DNA of 64,000 bases from positions 1 through 64,000 of the forward strand of contig NZ_JAEMUI010000021.1 of the NCBI RefSeq assembly GCF_016461715.1. Reading direction: 5' to 3'. The translations under genes and the position numbers were made by a program. Under the pieces are notes generated by a model. The model was given only the letters and a program-made list of their open reading frames with translations, was not told the origin of the DNA and searched no databases. Below are positions 44,770 to 56,411 of this stretch, in pieces; position 1 is the stretch's first letter, and each line of letters opens with the position of its first letter. Source of the DNA: Marinomonas spartinae (GTDB taxonomy: Bacteria; Pseudomonadota; Gammaproteobacteria; Pseudomonadales; Marinomonadaceae).

Positions 44770-46041
44770 TTAAGCGGTTGGCGTCTCTTCGATAGAGGGC
44801 AAAGGCTGATCATCTATGGCAGCTTCAAAGGCTTTTAGACGTTTGTAAATAGAGAGCAATTCAACAATCGTTGTCCAAGAGCCGACTAAGAACTGAAATG
44901 AACTTTCTACTTGGTTAAAGGCATTGCTAATACGCTGGAAGATACCAAGAGTAATTGTGCCAGCAATAATGGTAGGACCTAAAGCAATAAGAGGCACTAG
45001 GACTCCTGCCTGTAAATAACCATATCGGACGATGTTGAAATACAAGTAGTTTGCATAGAGGCGGAAATAGTTTTTTCTCACATTGGCGAAGAGTTCTGTC
45101 AAAGTAACAGGCTGAGCTCTTTCTTCATAGTCTTCTCCATATACCAGCTCCTTACGATAAGCCGCCTCAACTCGCTGGTTTTTAAACTCAAGGCCAGGTA
45201 AACGAATACCTGCGATGGCTAATAAGGCGGTTCCTATGATCGACCATAATATCGCAACAAAGATAAGGGATTGTGGCACAGCGCCAATAAGAGGTAGCTC
45301 TTTAACATGGGCAGATAACATCCATAACACGGGTAAAAAGGCTAACAACGTCATAATAGAATTTAAAAAGCTCACCCCTAGACTCTCCATAATACTGGCA
45401 AAACGCATGGTATCTTCTTGAATACGTTGTGATGCCCCTTCTATATGGCGAACTTGTTGCCATTTAGAGGTGTAGTATTGTGTCATGGCTGTACGCCAAC
45501 GAAAGACATAGTGACTAACAAAAAAGTTATTGAGTACAGCGACAGTAATGCCAACCAAAGCAATGGTAATAAAGGTTGAAAGTTGAGAATAGAACTGCGT
45601 TGCAGTGATGTTGTCTGGGGCACTTAAGGCTTTTTGAATCAGGTCATAAAAGCTTCCGTACCATTGGTTGATCATCACGCTGATCTGCACTTGGAACCAA
45701 GTAATAAAGACAATTAACCCCGAGCCTATCACTGACCATTTAGCCCATTTTTGTCCACCAAACGCCATCCATCCACCAATAAAAATAGCGTAGCAAACGG
45801 CCATATATTGATACAGCCAAACATCTAACGCGTCTTGCTGTTGACTAGCGAAAGCGGCTTGTGCGGCGGCGTTCGCGCCTTTGGATAAGGCATCAGGAAA
45901 ATGTACGCCAAATAACGAGCCTAAGCTTAATAGGTGACCTAGGTCTTGAATTTTTGCATACCAGCTAATGACACAAACAAGGGCCCATAGGACGAAACTT
46001 AGAAAAAATAATTTGGGTTTGGGAAAGAAGGATAAAAACAC
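44770..46041 (-). CDS. sbmA: SbmA/BacA-family peptide transporter
   Basis: A 423-residue inner-membrane protein with about seven to eight helices and no ATPase domain. Characteristic segments are FFPKPKLFFLSFVLWALVCV, INQWYGSFYDLIQKAL, HYVFRWRTAMTQYYTSKWQQ, EGASQRIQEDTMRFA and VESSFQFLVGSWTTIVELLS. E. coli SbmA (406 residues) is a proton-driven importer of peptide antibiotics and modified peptides. The natural substrate here is unknown. It is a monocistronic gene, convergent with the YjfB-like gene. Confidence 0.9.
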   Translation of the reverse strand: MFLSFFPKPKLFFLSFVLWALVCVISWYAKIQDLGHLLSLGSLFGVHFPDALSKGANAAAQAAFASQQQDALDVWLYQYMAVCYAIFIGGWMAFGGQKWAKWSVIGSGLIVFITWFQVQISVMINQWYGSFYDLIQKALSAPDNITATQFYSQLSTFITIALVGITVAVLNNFFVSHYVFRWRTAMTQYYTSKWQQVRHIEGASQRIQEDTMRFASIMESLGVSFLNSIMTLLAFLPVLWMLSAHVKELPLIGAVPQSLIFVAILWSIIGTALLAIAGIRLPGLEFKNQRVEAAYRKELVYGEDYEERAQPVTLTELFANVRKNYFRLYANYLYFNIVRYGYLQAGVLVPLIALGPTIIAGTITLGIFQRISNAFNQVESSFQFLVGSWTTIVELLSIYKRLKAFEAAIDDQPLPSIEETPTA

Positions 46042-46175
46042 TATTTGGTTTCTCTATAAAGTTCACTTACAGATAAGTCGTTGATCTACTAAACTAGCCC
46101 AACGACGCTTTCTAAGAGAGTAAACTAGTCGCACTGTAAGAACAATCTTCGTCATGAAGAGAGGTTGGAATAAAC

Positions 46176-47081
46176 ATGAAAGTCGGTTCAGTAGTGATGG
46201 AAAAAGTAGAAGACAACATGCCTCCTGTCACTGTGTATTTAGTCGAGGCGTTTTCCTACCTTGAAAAGGGTGGAAATACGGCGGGGGTGATGTTGAACGC
46301 AGACAATTTGTCTAGAGAGGATCGTCTCAGCATAGCGAAACAAGTCGGCGTCTCGGAAACGGCGTTTGTTTCTCAAAGTGAAAAAGCGAATTTTGCGGTG
46401 GCGTTTTTTACGCCAACGGAAGAAGTGGATTTTTGTGGGCACGCTACCGTGGCGACTTTTTGGCTGTTAAAACATCTAGGTATTGTCTCTGAGGGACGTT
46501 ATATGCAAGAGACAAAGGCGGGTGTGTTAGCTGTTGAAGTAGACTCCACAGGGTTGGTTACCATGGAGCAGACTCGACCAACTTGGATGAACGTCTATTC
46601 TGCTGATGTTATCGCGCCGCTGTTCGGTTTGTCAGAGAGGGCGCTTTCTTCGCTAGCTTTACCGATTCAGGCCTTATCGACTGGATTACCGGACATTATC
46701 GTGCCCGTACCAACAGGTGAATTAGACAAGGTGGTTATGGATGAAAAAGCGGTAGTGGACTTTTCTCGACAGGAAAAAGTGATCGGCTTTCACCTTTTTG
46801 AATTAAATCCAGAAGAAGATGGGGTGACGGCTTATTGCCGTAACTTTGCGCCTGCGGTTGGGATAACCGAAGAGTCTGCCACAGGCAGTGCGACAGGAGC
46901 GTTAGCCTGCTACTTGTATAAGCAGTTAGGTTGGACACGTATGAGCTTTGAGCAAGGACGAGCAATTGGGAAAACATCGCGCCTCTGGGCTGAATTAAGT
47001 CTTAGTGAAGGTGACATCGCGCAAGTACATGTGTCTGGTATGGCTTATCTGAAAGGCGAGTATACAGTCAATATTGGCTAA
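46176..47081 (+). CDS. PhzF-family isomerase-like protein
   Basis: A 301-residue protein of the PhzF fold (two diaminopimelate epimerase-like halves). The catalytic Glu lies in KQVGVSETAFV, and VDFCGHATVATF and FAPAVGITEESATGSATGAL are the family's conserved loops. The first 17 residues precede the usual VYLVEAFS start, so the true N-terminus could be shorter. No phenazine genes are present, and the substrate is unknown. It is a single gene ending at a bidirectional terminator. Confidence 0.85.
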   Translation: MKVGSVVMEKVEDNMPPVTVYLVEAFSYLEKGGNTAGVMLNADNLSREDRLSIAKQVGVSETAFVSQSEKANFAVAFFTPTEEVDFCGHATVATFWLLKHLGIVSEGRYMQETKAGVLAVEVDSTGLVTMEQTRPTWMNVYSADVIAPLFGLSERALSSLALPIQALSTGLPDIIVPVPTGELDKVVMDEKAVVDFSRQEKVIGFHLFELNPEEDGVTAYCRNFAPAVGITEESATGSATGALACYLYKQLGWTRMSFEQGRAIGKTSRLWAELSLSEGDIAQVHVSGMAYLKGEYTVNIG

Positions 47082-47098
47082 AGGTTTTTTAAATAAAA

Positions 47099-47122
47099 AA
47101 ATCGGGCCTTAGCCCGATTTTA
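47099..47122. terminator. Bidirectional terminator PhzF/argD
   Basis: AAATCGGGC-CTTA-GCCCGATTT is a perfect stem with an A-tract on the left and a short T-tract on the right, between convergent PhzF and argD genes. Confidence 0.88.
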
Positions 47123-47149
47123 GAGAGCGATAACCTTAGAACCAGTAAG

Positions 47150-48418
<1,269 letters not shown>

Positions 48419-51400
48419 TTATATCAGATTTCTCAGCTCACGAATAGCAACAGTGATCATTGCAAGCGTTAAATCCGACTCGGATTTGATTTCTCCGAAG
48501 GTCGTTCTGTAATGCTGAATGTTATCGCTGTTCTGTTCGCGCCAATGGGCCAATCTTTCTTCCTGTTCCTTGATATCAGGGCTGGATTGAATGACTTCTT
48601 GAGTGAGGGTTCTTAAGCTATTATCAACTTCATCCCCTAGGCCTGCTTTTGCACGACGTTGCCACATGTCGCTTGCGACCAGCTCGCTAACACTATGACG
48701 TAACCAATGTAGTTCGAGGTCCATTTCTAGGGCGAAGTAGGTTTGCGCTACATCCAATACTTCCTTATCAGTGTTAGCGGCAACACGAATAATGTCCAAT
48801 CCATAGAACAGGTAGTGCAACGAGGATATTTGATGGGCAATGTCCTCAGGAATCTCTTGTTCTACTAGTTCCAATGTGATGTCCGTTAGGTGTTGTTGGC
48901 TAGGCTCGGTCAAAATGGCTTGCATATTGGCACGAATGATTTCCACACCCGGCTTGTAAGTGTCTTTCAGTTTTTGAATAGACAAGCTTTCTCGAGTATT
49001 GCGCAGTAACCATAGCGTTGCGTGTTCAAGCAAATTTTGAATACGAATCAATAGTTTATTTAAGAGGCTATTGTCAACTTTGAAATCAAGGTTGTTGATG
49101 GCATTCCAAAGTGCTGGAATGCCAAAAATATCCTCTGCAGCCATGTAGGCACGTACTAAATTCAAGGCTGATGCACTGGTTTCTTCTTGCACGTAAGTGC
49201 TGAAGGTTGGGCCCATGCGGTTGCCTATATTATTGGTAACATGACCTGCAATGATCTCTTGTAGCAAAGGGTGAGATGCCATTTGACTGTCAAAGCGTTT
49301 GCCCAATTGAGGAGGGAAGTATTGGTGGATTTGCGTGAGCAAGTCTGGGTCTTCGCCAATACCATCCTCAACTAATTGCTCAGATAGCTTAATCTTAGAA
49401 TAGGCCAGCAACACTGAAATTTCAGGGCGAGTTAGGCCTTGTCCTTTGTTCATGCGTTTCTTAATTTGCGCATCGCTTGGTAAAAATTCGATTTCACGAT
49501 TTAGGCGACCTTCGCGAACTAAGGATTGAATTAGACGCCAATGGTCAGCTAAGCGTTCCGTTGCTTGCGAGTTAGCAAGCGATAGTACATGGCTTTGCCC
49601 TAAGTTATGGCGCAATACCAAACGGCCCACTTCATCGGTCATTTCGGCCAATAAGGTGTTACGTTGCTTCTCCGTCATGTCGCCGTTTTCAACCACGCGG
49701 TTTAGCAAAATCTTAATGTTTACTTCATGGTCTGAGCTGTCGACACCAGCAGAGTTGTCAATGGCGTCTGTGCTGATTAAGCCACCATTCTGAGCAAACT
49801 CAATACGACCACGCTGTGTTAGTCCTAGGTTACCGCCTTCGCCAACAATCTTACAACGAAGCTCTCTGCCATCGACACGGAGGGCGTTGTTTCCGCTATC
49901 GCCAACATCCGCATGCGTTTCACTCTCCGCTTTTACATAGGTACCGATGCCGCCGTTCCACAACAAATCGACAGGGGCTTTGAGAATAGCGTTGATCAAA
50001 TCCGTAGGGGCCATGGACTTCATGTTGCCTTCGATTCCTAAGGCTTTACGAATGTCTGCATTGATCGGAATGGATTTTGCCGAACGATTGAAAATGCCGC
50101 CGCCTTTAGAAATCAACTCTTTATTATAGTCTTCCCAAGAGGACCGTGGCAGTTTGAACATGCGTTCACGTTCCGCGAACGAGGTTTCTGGGTCCGGCGT
50201 TGGGTCAATGAAAATATGCATGTGGTTGAAGGCTGCTATTAACTTGGTGTGTTTGGACAGTAGCATACCGTTACCAAATACATCCCCTGCCATATCACCA
50301 ATGCCGACAGCCGTAAAGTCGGTGGTCTGGCAATCGATGCCAATTTCTTTGAATTGACGTTTGACGGATTCCCATGCACCACGGGCGGTAATCCCCATTT
50401 TCTTATGGTCGTATCCGTTAGAACCACCAGAAGCAAAGGCATCACCTAACCAGAAACCGTATTTTGCTGAAATGCTGTTTGCCAAATCGGAGAAGGTTGC
50501 GGTGCCTTTATCAGCGGCAACAACTAGGTATGGATCATCTTCGTCATAACGTTCAACGCAGGCGGGTGGGACTAATTCGTTTTGAACCAAATTGTCAGTG
50601 ATATCGAGTAAACCACTGATAAAGGTGGTGTAGCAACGGACGACTTCGGCCTGAATATCCTCACGAGAGGCATTTTTCTTCAATTGTTTGGCGACGAAGC
50701 CACCTTTTGCGCCCGTCGGAACGATTACGGCGTTTTTCACCATTTGTGCTTTGACCAAACCAAGCACTTCGGTGCGGAAGTCTTCCATCCGGTCAGACCA
50801 GCGTAACCCCCCACGAGCGACTTTGCCGCCGCGCATATGGACCCCTTCGACCCAAGGTGCATAAACGAAGATTTCGAATTTAGGGCGCGGTAGTGGCACC
50901 GCTGGAATCATGGATGGATCCAGCTTAAATGACACATAGTCTTTGATGTTGCCGTTTTCATCGGCTTGGTAGAAGTTGGTACGAATCATCGCCTGCACAA
51001 CAGACAGGTAATGTTTCAAAATACGGTCTTCATCAAGGTTGGCCACTTGGTCTAAGGCCGCTTCAATCTTCTCCAGCAGTTTTTGAACTTTCTCATCACG
51101 CTTAGCGGTTTGGTTTGGATCAAAGCGCTGTTCGAATAATTGCACAAGTAAACGAGCAATGTTGGCGTTTTTTTCCAGCGTTTGTTGCATGTACTGCACA
51201 GAGAAGGGGACTTGTAATTGCATCAAGTACTTAGTTAAAGCACGTAACATGGTGACTTGACGCCATGATAGGGAAGCATCCAACACTAAGGCATTGAAGC
51301 GGTCGTTTTCAACGCGGCGGCTGAAGACTTGGCTAAAGGCTTCTTGGAAGGATTCACGTTGTGTGTTTTTCTCAAGGTTTACATCGGCATCAACACTGAT

Positions 51401-53242
51401 GGCGAATTCGACAATCCAAGTGTTTTTGATGTTTTCTTCATGATTGTCCAGCTCATAAGGACGTGCTTCTAAAACGCGTAGCCCCATGCACTCTAAAATA
51501 GGGAGTACATCAGATAATACTAGTGTGGTGCCAGAGCCATAGACTTTAAAGAAATAGTGGTTTTTGCTTTGTCCTACTTGGCGGTATAGATGGGTACTAA
51601 TATCGCCTTCGCCAGCCAATGAATTTAACCGTTCAATGTCTAATACGGCGGCATTGGGGGAGAAATCCTCGCGATAAGCAGCGGGTAGGTAAGGCGCGTA
51701 TTGAGCATACAGTTTATTACCGCCTTCCTCTCCATTGCTGGTTTGTAATGCAGTGAGCAACTTATCATCCCACGAGCTCATCGCTTCTTGCATTTTACGT
51801 TGAATGTCGTCTACATCGACATTTGGGCTGTTTTTAGGGTCGGCAATTTGGATAGTGAAGTTTACACGGGCCAATACCATTTGCGAGAATTGGACATTGA
51901 ACTCAGCACTGGTGCCGTTGCAAGCGGTCATCAAGATGTCTTGCATTTTGATGCGGATTTCAGTGTTGTAACGATCTCGCGGTACGTAGACTAAGGCGTT
52001 TAAGAAACGACCATAAATGTCTTTACGGATAAAGACTCGTAGTTGACGACGCTCTTGAATCGCAAGAATTCTTTCAATGGTACCGTAAAGCTCTTCCACG
52101 GGGGCGTGTAGCATTTCGTCACGTGGGTAGCTGTTGAGGATGTGTTTTAAATTTTTGCCTTTATGGCTGTTTGGATCCACATTGGCTTTTTCAATAATGT
52201 GCGCCAATTTTTTGCGAAGTAGTGGAACGTCTTGCATGCGCGCGATGTAAGCGGCAGAGGAGTACAAACCGAAGAAACGCCATTCGCCGATGACTTCTCC
52301 TTTTTTGTCAAAACGTTTAATGCCAAGGTAATCAAGGTGAACCGGGCGGTGTACCGTGGATATGGCGGTTGATTTGGTTAAGATCAGAATATTATCTGGG
52401 TCTATAGCTAACCCTGCGAGATCATCATTCAAGACGATGTCACGTTTCACTTTCTTATCGTTGGTGTCACGGAAAGTACCAAGACCGGAGCCATCGACTA
52501 ATTTAAGGTGTGTTTCCTCTTTTTCTTTGACCAAGTCATAAGCGCGGAAGCCGATAAAAGTGAAGTGGTTGTTACCGACCCAGCGAAGAAAATCTAAATT
52601 TTCTTGATGATTATCTTTGTCTTTTAAATGTGAGATTTTTTCTGACTCAGCAATGGCTTCGTTGAGTCTCTTTTGCATGATCGACCAGTCTTCGACAGTT
52701 TTTTTCACGTCGGCTAAACTGTTGAGTAGCTCTTCTTTGATATCATCAAGCAGGTTAGTATCGGATAGACGGTCAATTTCAAAGCGCATCAGGGCTTCAG
52801 TGATGCCACCTTGAATGTTTTCGGCAACTTCCTCCAATTCCCCTTTTTTATTTCGTTTAACTTGGATAACAGGATGGGCCGTTAAGTGAATAGTGTGTCC
52901 AAGGCGAACCAATGCCATGTTAAAGGAAGACACTAAAAACGGCATGTCATCGGTTAAAATCTCGATAACGGTATGGGTGGATTGCCAGCTGTGCTCTTCG
53001 AAGTTAGGGTTATAAACTCGAACCTTAGGTTGGTGGCCGGTGCGCAGTTGTAAGAAGTCCCATAGGCAAATGATCGTGCCGTATAAATTCTCTATGGGCT
53101 CATTGATCATGTCTTCTTCTAAAGCATCCCGAAAGTACAGGCGCGTTAGATTGCTGATGTATTGGGCTTCACTCGCACTAAAGTTGTCTCTGATTTCAGC
53201 TTCAATGCGATCTATTATTTCGCTTTTTTTGTTGTCGATCAT
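48419..53242 (-). CDS. gdhB: NAD-specific glutamate dehydrogenase, 180-kDa class
   Basis: A 1607-residue enzyme of the large NAD-GDH class (about 1600 residues in Pseudomonas GdhB), which oxidises glutamate to 2-oxoglutarate and ammonia. The N-terminal half holds ACT-like regulatory regions. The catalytic part begins near residue 800 with HMRGGKVARGGLRWSDRMED, then VPTGAKGGFVAKQL with the substrate lysine, and GIGDMAGDVFGNGMLLS. In P. aeruginosa gdhB is induced by arginine through ArgR. A TGTCGC-N8-AA site lies about 120 bp upstream. Confidence 0.96.
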   Translation of the reverse strand: MIDNKKSEIIDRIEAEIRDNFSASEAQYISNLTRLYFRDALEEDMINEPIENLYGTIICLWDFLQLRTGHQPKVRVYNPNFEEHSWQSTHTVIEILTDDMPFLVSSFNMALVRLGHTIHLTAHPVIQVKRNKKGELEEVAENIQGGITEALMRFEIDRLSDTNLLDDIKEELLNSLADVKKTVEDWSIMQKRLNEAIAESEKISHLKDKDNHQENLDFLRWVGNNHFTFIGFRAYDLVKEKEETHLKLVDGSGLGTFRDTNDKKVKRDIVLNDDLAGLAIDPDNILILTKSTAISTVHRPVHLDYLGIKRFDKKGEVIGEWRFFGLYSSAAYIARMQDVPLLRKKLAHIIEKANVDPNSHKGKNLKHILNSYPRDEMLHAPVEELYGTIERILAIQERRQLRVFIRKDIYGRFLNALVYVPRDRYNTEIRIKMQDILMTACNGTSAEFNVQFSQMVLARVNFTIQIADPKNSPNVDVDDIQRKMQEAMSSWDDKLLTALQTSNGEEGGNKLYAQYAPYLPAAYREDFSPNAAVLDIERLNSLAGEGDISTHLYRQVGQSKNHYFFKVYGSGTTLVLSDVLPILECMGLRVLEARPYELDNHEENIKNTWIVEFAISVDADVNLEKNTQRESFQEAFSQVFSRRVENDRFNALVLDASLSWRQVTMLRALTKYLMQLQVPFSVQYMQQTLEKNANIARLLVQLFEQRFDPNQTAKRDEKVQKLLEKIEAALDQVANLDEDRILKHYLSVVQAMIRTNFYQADENGNIKDYVSFKLDPSMIPAVPLPRPKFEIFVYAPWVEGVHMRGGKVARGGLRWSDRMEDFRTEVLGLVKAQMVKNAVIVPTGAKGGFVAKQLKKNASREDIQAEVVRCYTTFISGLLDITDNLVQNELVPPACVERYDEDDPYLVVAADKGTATFSDLANSISAKYGFWLGDAFASGGSNGYDHKKMGITARGAWESVKRQFKEIGIDCQTTDFTAVGIGDMAGDVFGNGMLLSKHTKLIAAFNHMHIFIDPTPDPETSFAERERMFKLPRSSWEDYNKELISKGGGIFNRSAKSIPINADIRKALGIEGNMKSMAPTDLINAILKAPVDLLWNGGIGTYVKAESETHADVGDSGNNALRVDGRELRCKIVGEGGNLGLTQRGRIEFAQNGGLISTDAIDNSAGVDSSDHEVNIKILLNRVVENGDMTEKQRNTLLAEMTDEVGRLVLRHNLGQSHVLSLANSQATERLADHWRLIQSLVREGRLNREIEFLPSDAQIKKRMNKGQGLTRPEISVLLAYSKIKLSEQLVEDGIGEDPDLLTQIHQYFPPQLGKRFDSQMASHPLLQEIIAGHVTNNIGNRMGPTFSTYVQEETSASALNLVRAYMAAEDIFGIPALWNAINNLDFKVDNSLLNKLLIRIQNLLEHATLWLLRNTRESLSIQKLKDTYKPGVEIIRANMQAILTEPSQQHLTDITLELVEQEIPEDIAHQISSLHYLFYGLDIIRVAANTDKEVLDVAQTYFALEMDLELHWLRHSVSELVASDMWQRRAKAGLGDEVDNSLRTLTQEVIQSSPDIKEQEERLAHWREQNSDNIQHYRTTFGEIKSESDLTLAMITVAIRELRNLI

Positions 53243-53362
53243 TAGAACTTTTCCTCATTTGGCGTTCTGATTCTGATAAAGCTAGCTGTAGTTGGCAAAT
53301 AACGAAACTTTTAGTTTTTGATGCGAGTGTCTATTAATAAAAGTATACTCTATTAAAACTAT

Positions 53363-53383
53363 ATTAATTTCGTGATTGCGACA
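53363..53383 (-). promoter_or_regulatory. ArgR-type half-site upstream of gdhB
   Basis: Read leftwards the sequence is TGTCGC, eight bases, AA and five bases, exactly the TGTCGC-N8-AA-N5 half-site described for Pseudomonas AraC-type ArgR. The 21 bp just before it keep the AA but not TGTCGC. It lies about 120 bp before gdhB and the same distance before the divergent regulator gene. Confidence 0.6.
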
Positions 53384-53503
53384 TTTGTTTGCTGTGTCTG
53401 GTATCATTCACTAGAAAAAGTGAGTTTTTAGCAAATCATCATGTCGACATTCATTTTAAACGAAATAATGCTCTAATTTATCTACTTATCGCAGGATAAT
53501 AAA

Positions 53504-54556
53504 TTGTACAAGAACGAATTCGCATCACGAGAAATCATGCAGGCGAGCAAAAAACCGCAAAAGTACGGTTTTTTGCTGTTGCCTAACTATTCTATGCTGG
53601 GATTTTCTTCAGCCATTGAAACCTTGCATATGGCGAACTGGGTGACAGGAAAAGAGCTTTATGGCTTTTGTACGATTGGCCATGAGAAACAGTCAATTCC
53701 TTCTAACACGGGCATTAGCACGCTTACCGACTACTTAACCAGTGACTCGCCAAGGGATTTAGATGCGATTTTTGTGTGTGGTGCTTCCCCTGTGACACAA
53801 AACGAAAGTAAAAGTTTAGAAATTTGGCTAAAGAAACAAGCGAAGCAGGGTGTTAGTCTCGGGGGAATTTGTACGGGAAGTTACTTATTAGCCAAATCGG
53901 GGCTGTTAAGTGATTATCGTGCGACCATTCATTGGTGGGATATGGCGAATTTGCGCGATGAGTTTCCTAACATCATCGTGTCGAATCACCTGTTTGAGGT
54001 TGATAGAGATCGCTTTACCTGTAGTGGGGGCTCTGCCGCCATGGATATGATGCTGTTTTTGATCGGTAAGCAACATGGAATGACATTGGCCAGTAGTATT
54101 TCAGAACAGTTTGTTTGTGAGCGCATTCGTATGCATGACGACCCACAGAGAATCCCATTGCAGGCGAGAATTGGAACCGGACAACCCAAACTGGTGGAAG
54201 CGGTACAGTTGATGGAAGCGAATATTCGTGAGCCTCTTTCTTCGGATGATATTGCCTACCATGTTGGTGTCTCGAGACGCCATTTAGAACGGCTTTTTAA
54301 ACAAAACCTCGACGTTGTGCCATCCCGTTACTATCTTGAGTTACGCCTTAAACACGCCAAGCAGCTTTTAATGAAAACAGACAAATCCATTATGGAGGTG
54401 GGATTCGAATGCGGTTTTACCACGGCGCCACATTTTAGTACCACTTATAAGGGCTTTTTTGGGCTCACTCCCAGAGATGAACGCAAAAATTTGCAGATTC
54501 AGGCTTATCCACCTGTTCAATCGGACAGGAATAAAAGACAACTGTGGCGAAAATAA
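53504..54556 (+). CDS. argR: GATase1-like AraC-family regulator, ArgR-type
   Basis: A 350-residue regulator. The N-terminal DJ-1/GATase1-like domain is residues about 20-200 (YGFLLLPNYSMLGFSSAIET, LGGICTGSYLLAKSGLL with Cys123). The AraC DNA-binding domain is about 235-335 (VQLMEANIREPLSSDDIAYH, VSRRHLERLFKQN, EVGFECGFTTAPHFSTTYKG). This is the architecture of Pseudomonas ArgR and GbdR/CdhR. The flanking gdhB, argD and amino-acid transporter favour ArgR. TTG at 53504 follows GCAGGATAATAAA; ATG at 53537 is a plausible alternative. Confidence 0.82.
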   Translation: MYKNEFASREIMQASKKPQKYGFLLLPNYSMLGFSSAIETLHMANWVTGKELYGFCTIGHEKQSIPSNTGISTLTDYLTSDSPRDLDAIFVCGASPVTQNESKSLEIWLKKQAKQGVSLGGICTGSYLLAKSGLLSDYRATIHWWDMANLRDEFPNIIVSNHLFEVDRDRFTCSGGSAAMDMMLFLIGKQHGMTLASSISEQFVCERIRMHDDPQRIPLQARIGTGQPKLVEAVQLMEANIREPLSSDDIAYHVGVSRRHLERLFKQNLDVVPSRYYLELRLKHAKQLLMKTDKSIMEVGFECGFTTAPHFSTTYKGFFGLTPRDERKNLQIQAYPPVQSDRNKRQLWRK

Positions 54557-54627
54557 TTTAGAATACGCCCCCTTTGCATCATGGTGTTATGTTGGAGATC
54601 TTCGATCTTGCCTATATGGCTCTTCTA

Positions 54628-54653
54628 TGGCGTAAAAAATTGGATGTTGACGC
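54628..54653 (+). promoter_or_regulatory. Possible ArgR-like direct repeat upstream of transporter
   Basis: TGGCGT (54628-54633) and TGACGC (54648-54653) are imperfect TGTCGC-like words 20 bp apart, roughly the spacing of ArgR half-sites, 60-85 bp before the ATPase gene. The AA positions do not match, so this is weak. Confidence 0.25.
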
Positions 54654-54712
54654 TGTGTGTGTTTTAACACCCAAAATAAAAGTTAAGCGGAAATTTAAAA
54701 AGGTAATAAACA

Positions 54713-55480
54713 ATGTCGAAAGCCCCTGCGCTAGAGCTCATTGATATACATAAGACATTTACGGATGTAGAGGTGCTCAAAGGCATTAGTCTGAAAGCTT
54801 ATGATGGGGATGTTATATCCATTCTTGGTTCCAGTGGCTCAGGTAAAAGTACCTTTTTGCGCTGTATTAATCTGCTTGAGAACCCAACTAAAGGCGAAAT
54901 TATCTTTAATGGTGAGTCATTAAAGTTGGCATCAAGTGGTCGTGATTTAGCAGCGGCCGATATGAAGCAGTTGACAAAAATGCGTCAACAGATTGGTTTT
55001 GTTTTTCAGAGCTTCAATTTATGGCCCCATATGACAGTGCTGCAGAATGTTATGGAAGGGCCAGCTCATGTCTTAAAGCGCCCGAAACAGGAAGTGATGG
55101 ACTATGCTGAACACTTACTAAATAAAGTTGGGATTGCGGATAAAAAACACATGTATCCGAATCAACTGTCAGGTGGTCAGCAACAGCGGGTGGCTATTGC
55201 TCGTACCCTGGCCATGGATCCACAGGTCATTTTGTTTGATGAGCCTACTTCAGCCCTTGACCCTGAGTTAGTTGGGGAAGTATTGGGTGTCATGCGAAAA
55301 CTGGCTGAAGAGGGCCGAACCATGCTTATCGTCACCCATGAAATGAGCTTCGCCAAAGAAGTTTCTAGTGAAGTGGTGTTCCTGCATAAAGGTGTGGTCG
55401 AGGAAAAAGGCACACCAGATAAGGTGTTTAACTCGCCAGATTCTGAACGCTGTAGAGCGTTCTTATCCAGTACTTATTAG
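54713..55480 (+). CDS. aotP: Basic amino-acid ABC transporter ATPase (AotP/HisP type)
   Basis: A 255-residue ATPase of the polar amino-acid transport class. Walker A is [19 protein letters not shown], the Q-loop is [19 protein letters not shown], the signature is [19 protein letters not shown], Walker B is [16 protein letters not shown], and the switch His is [11 protein letters not shown]. HisP/AotP family proteins import histidine, arginine or ornithine. The neighbouring ArgR-type regulator suggests arginine/ornithine. It is the first gene of a four-gene transporter set, with a 145-bp gap before the binding-protein gene. Confidence 0.9.
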   Translation: MSKAPALELIDIHKTFTDVEVLKGISLKAYDGDVISILGSSGSGKSTFLRCINLLENPTKGEIIFNGESLKLASSGRDLAAADMKQLTKMRQQIGFVFQSFNLWPHMTVLQNVMEGPAHVLKRPKQEVMDYAEHLLNKVGIADKKHMYPNQLSGGQQQRVAIARTLAMDPQVILFDEPTSALDPELVGEVLGVMRKLAEEGRTMLIVTHEMSFAKEVSSEVVFLHKGVVEEKGTPDKVFNSPDSERCRAFLSSTY

Positions 55481-55625
55481 TTTATCTGTCTCTTTGGGAT
55501 GACTCTCTTAGCAGATATGAAGTAAGTACTTGCTATTAATTATTTTTTCGTTGTGAAAGGACGGTTGTAGGCGCGCTATTCATTGTGCGTACTGCAATCA
55601 TTGTGCGTTTTAAAAGGGGAATATT

Positions 55626-56384
55626 ATGACATTTAAAAAAATCGTATTGGGTTCTGCGCTAGTGACTGGCGCCTTGCTGTCTTCTGTTATGGTTCAAGCG
55701 CAAGAAACCATTCGCTTTGCCACAGAAGGGGCATTCGCTCCGTTTAATTATATGGATAACACTGGCAAACCAGTTGGTTTTGATGTCGATATCGCTCATG
55801 CGCTATGTAATGACCTGAAAGCGAAATGTGTAATCGTGACTCAGGATTGGGACGGTTTGATTCCTGGCCTTAAAGTCCATAAGTACGATGCCATCATTGC
55901 TTCCATGTCGATTACACCAGAGCGTGAGAAAGTCGTGGCTTTCACGAATAAATATTACTCTGGTGGTGTGCGTTTTATGGGGTTAGTTGGTAAGAACTTT
56001 GATCTTAAGAATCTATCGGGCAAAACCATCGGTGCACAGCGAGCGACTGTAGCGGCTCAGTACCTCGAAGATCATTACGGTAAAACCGCTAATATTAAGC
56101 TATACGACAACCAAGATAATGTGTATCTAGACCTTGAGTCCGGTCGTTTAGACATCGTATTGTCTGATGAATTGCCTACTTACAACTGGCTGAAAACATC
56201 AGGAAAAGGCGGTAAGTTTGAATTTAAAGGTAAAGCCTTCTTGAAAACCGATCAGATCGGCATTGCGGTTCGCAAAGGTGATACCAAGTTGAAAGATCAG
56301 CTTAATAAAGCGATTAAAGACATTCGCGAAAACGGTACTTACCAGAAAATCAATGCTAAGTACTTCCCGTTCTCTATCTACTAA
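55626..56384 (+). CDS. aotJ: Periplasmic basic amino-acid-binding protein (AotJ/ArgT type)
   Basis: A 252-residue family 3 binding protein. The signal peptide is residues 1-25 (LVTGALLSSVMVQA-QE). The mature protein starts IRFATEGAFAPFNYMDNTGK and has PVGFDVDIAHALCNDLKAKC, DGLIPGLKVHKYDAIIASMS and ITPEREKVVAFTNKYY. This is the lysine/arginine/ornithine-binding type. ATG follows AGGGGAATATT. A hairpin with T-run follows the gene, so the binding protein may be made in excess of the permeases. Confidence 0.9.
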   Translation: MTFKKIVLGSALVTGALLSSVMVQAQETIRFATEGAFAPFNYMDNTGKPVGFDVDIAHALCNDLKAKCVIVTQDWDGLIPGLKVHKYDAIIASMSITPEREKVVAFTNKYYSGGVRFMGLVGKNFDLKNLSGKTIGAQRATVAAQYLEDHYGKTANIKLYDNQDNVYLDLESGRLDIVLSDELPTYNWLKTSGKGGKFEFKGKAFLKTDQIGIAVRKGDTKLKDQLNKAIKDIRENGTYQKINAKYFPFSIY

Positions 56385-56411
56385 GCGTTAGCTAACTAGA
56401 TAGCGATGATA

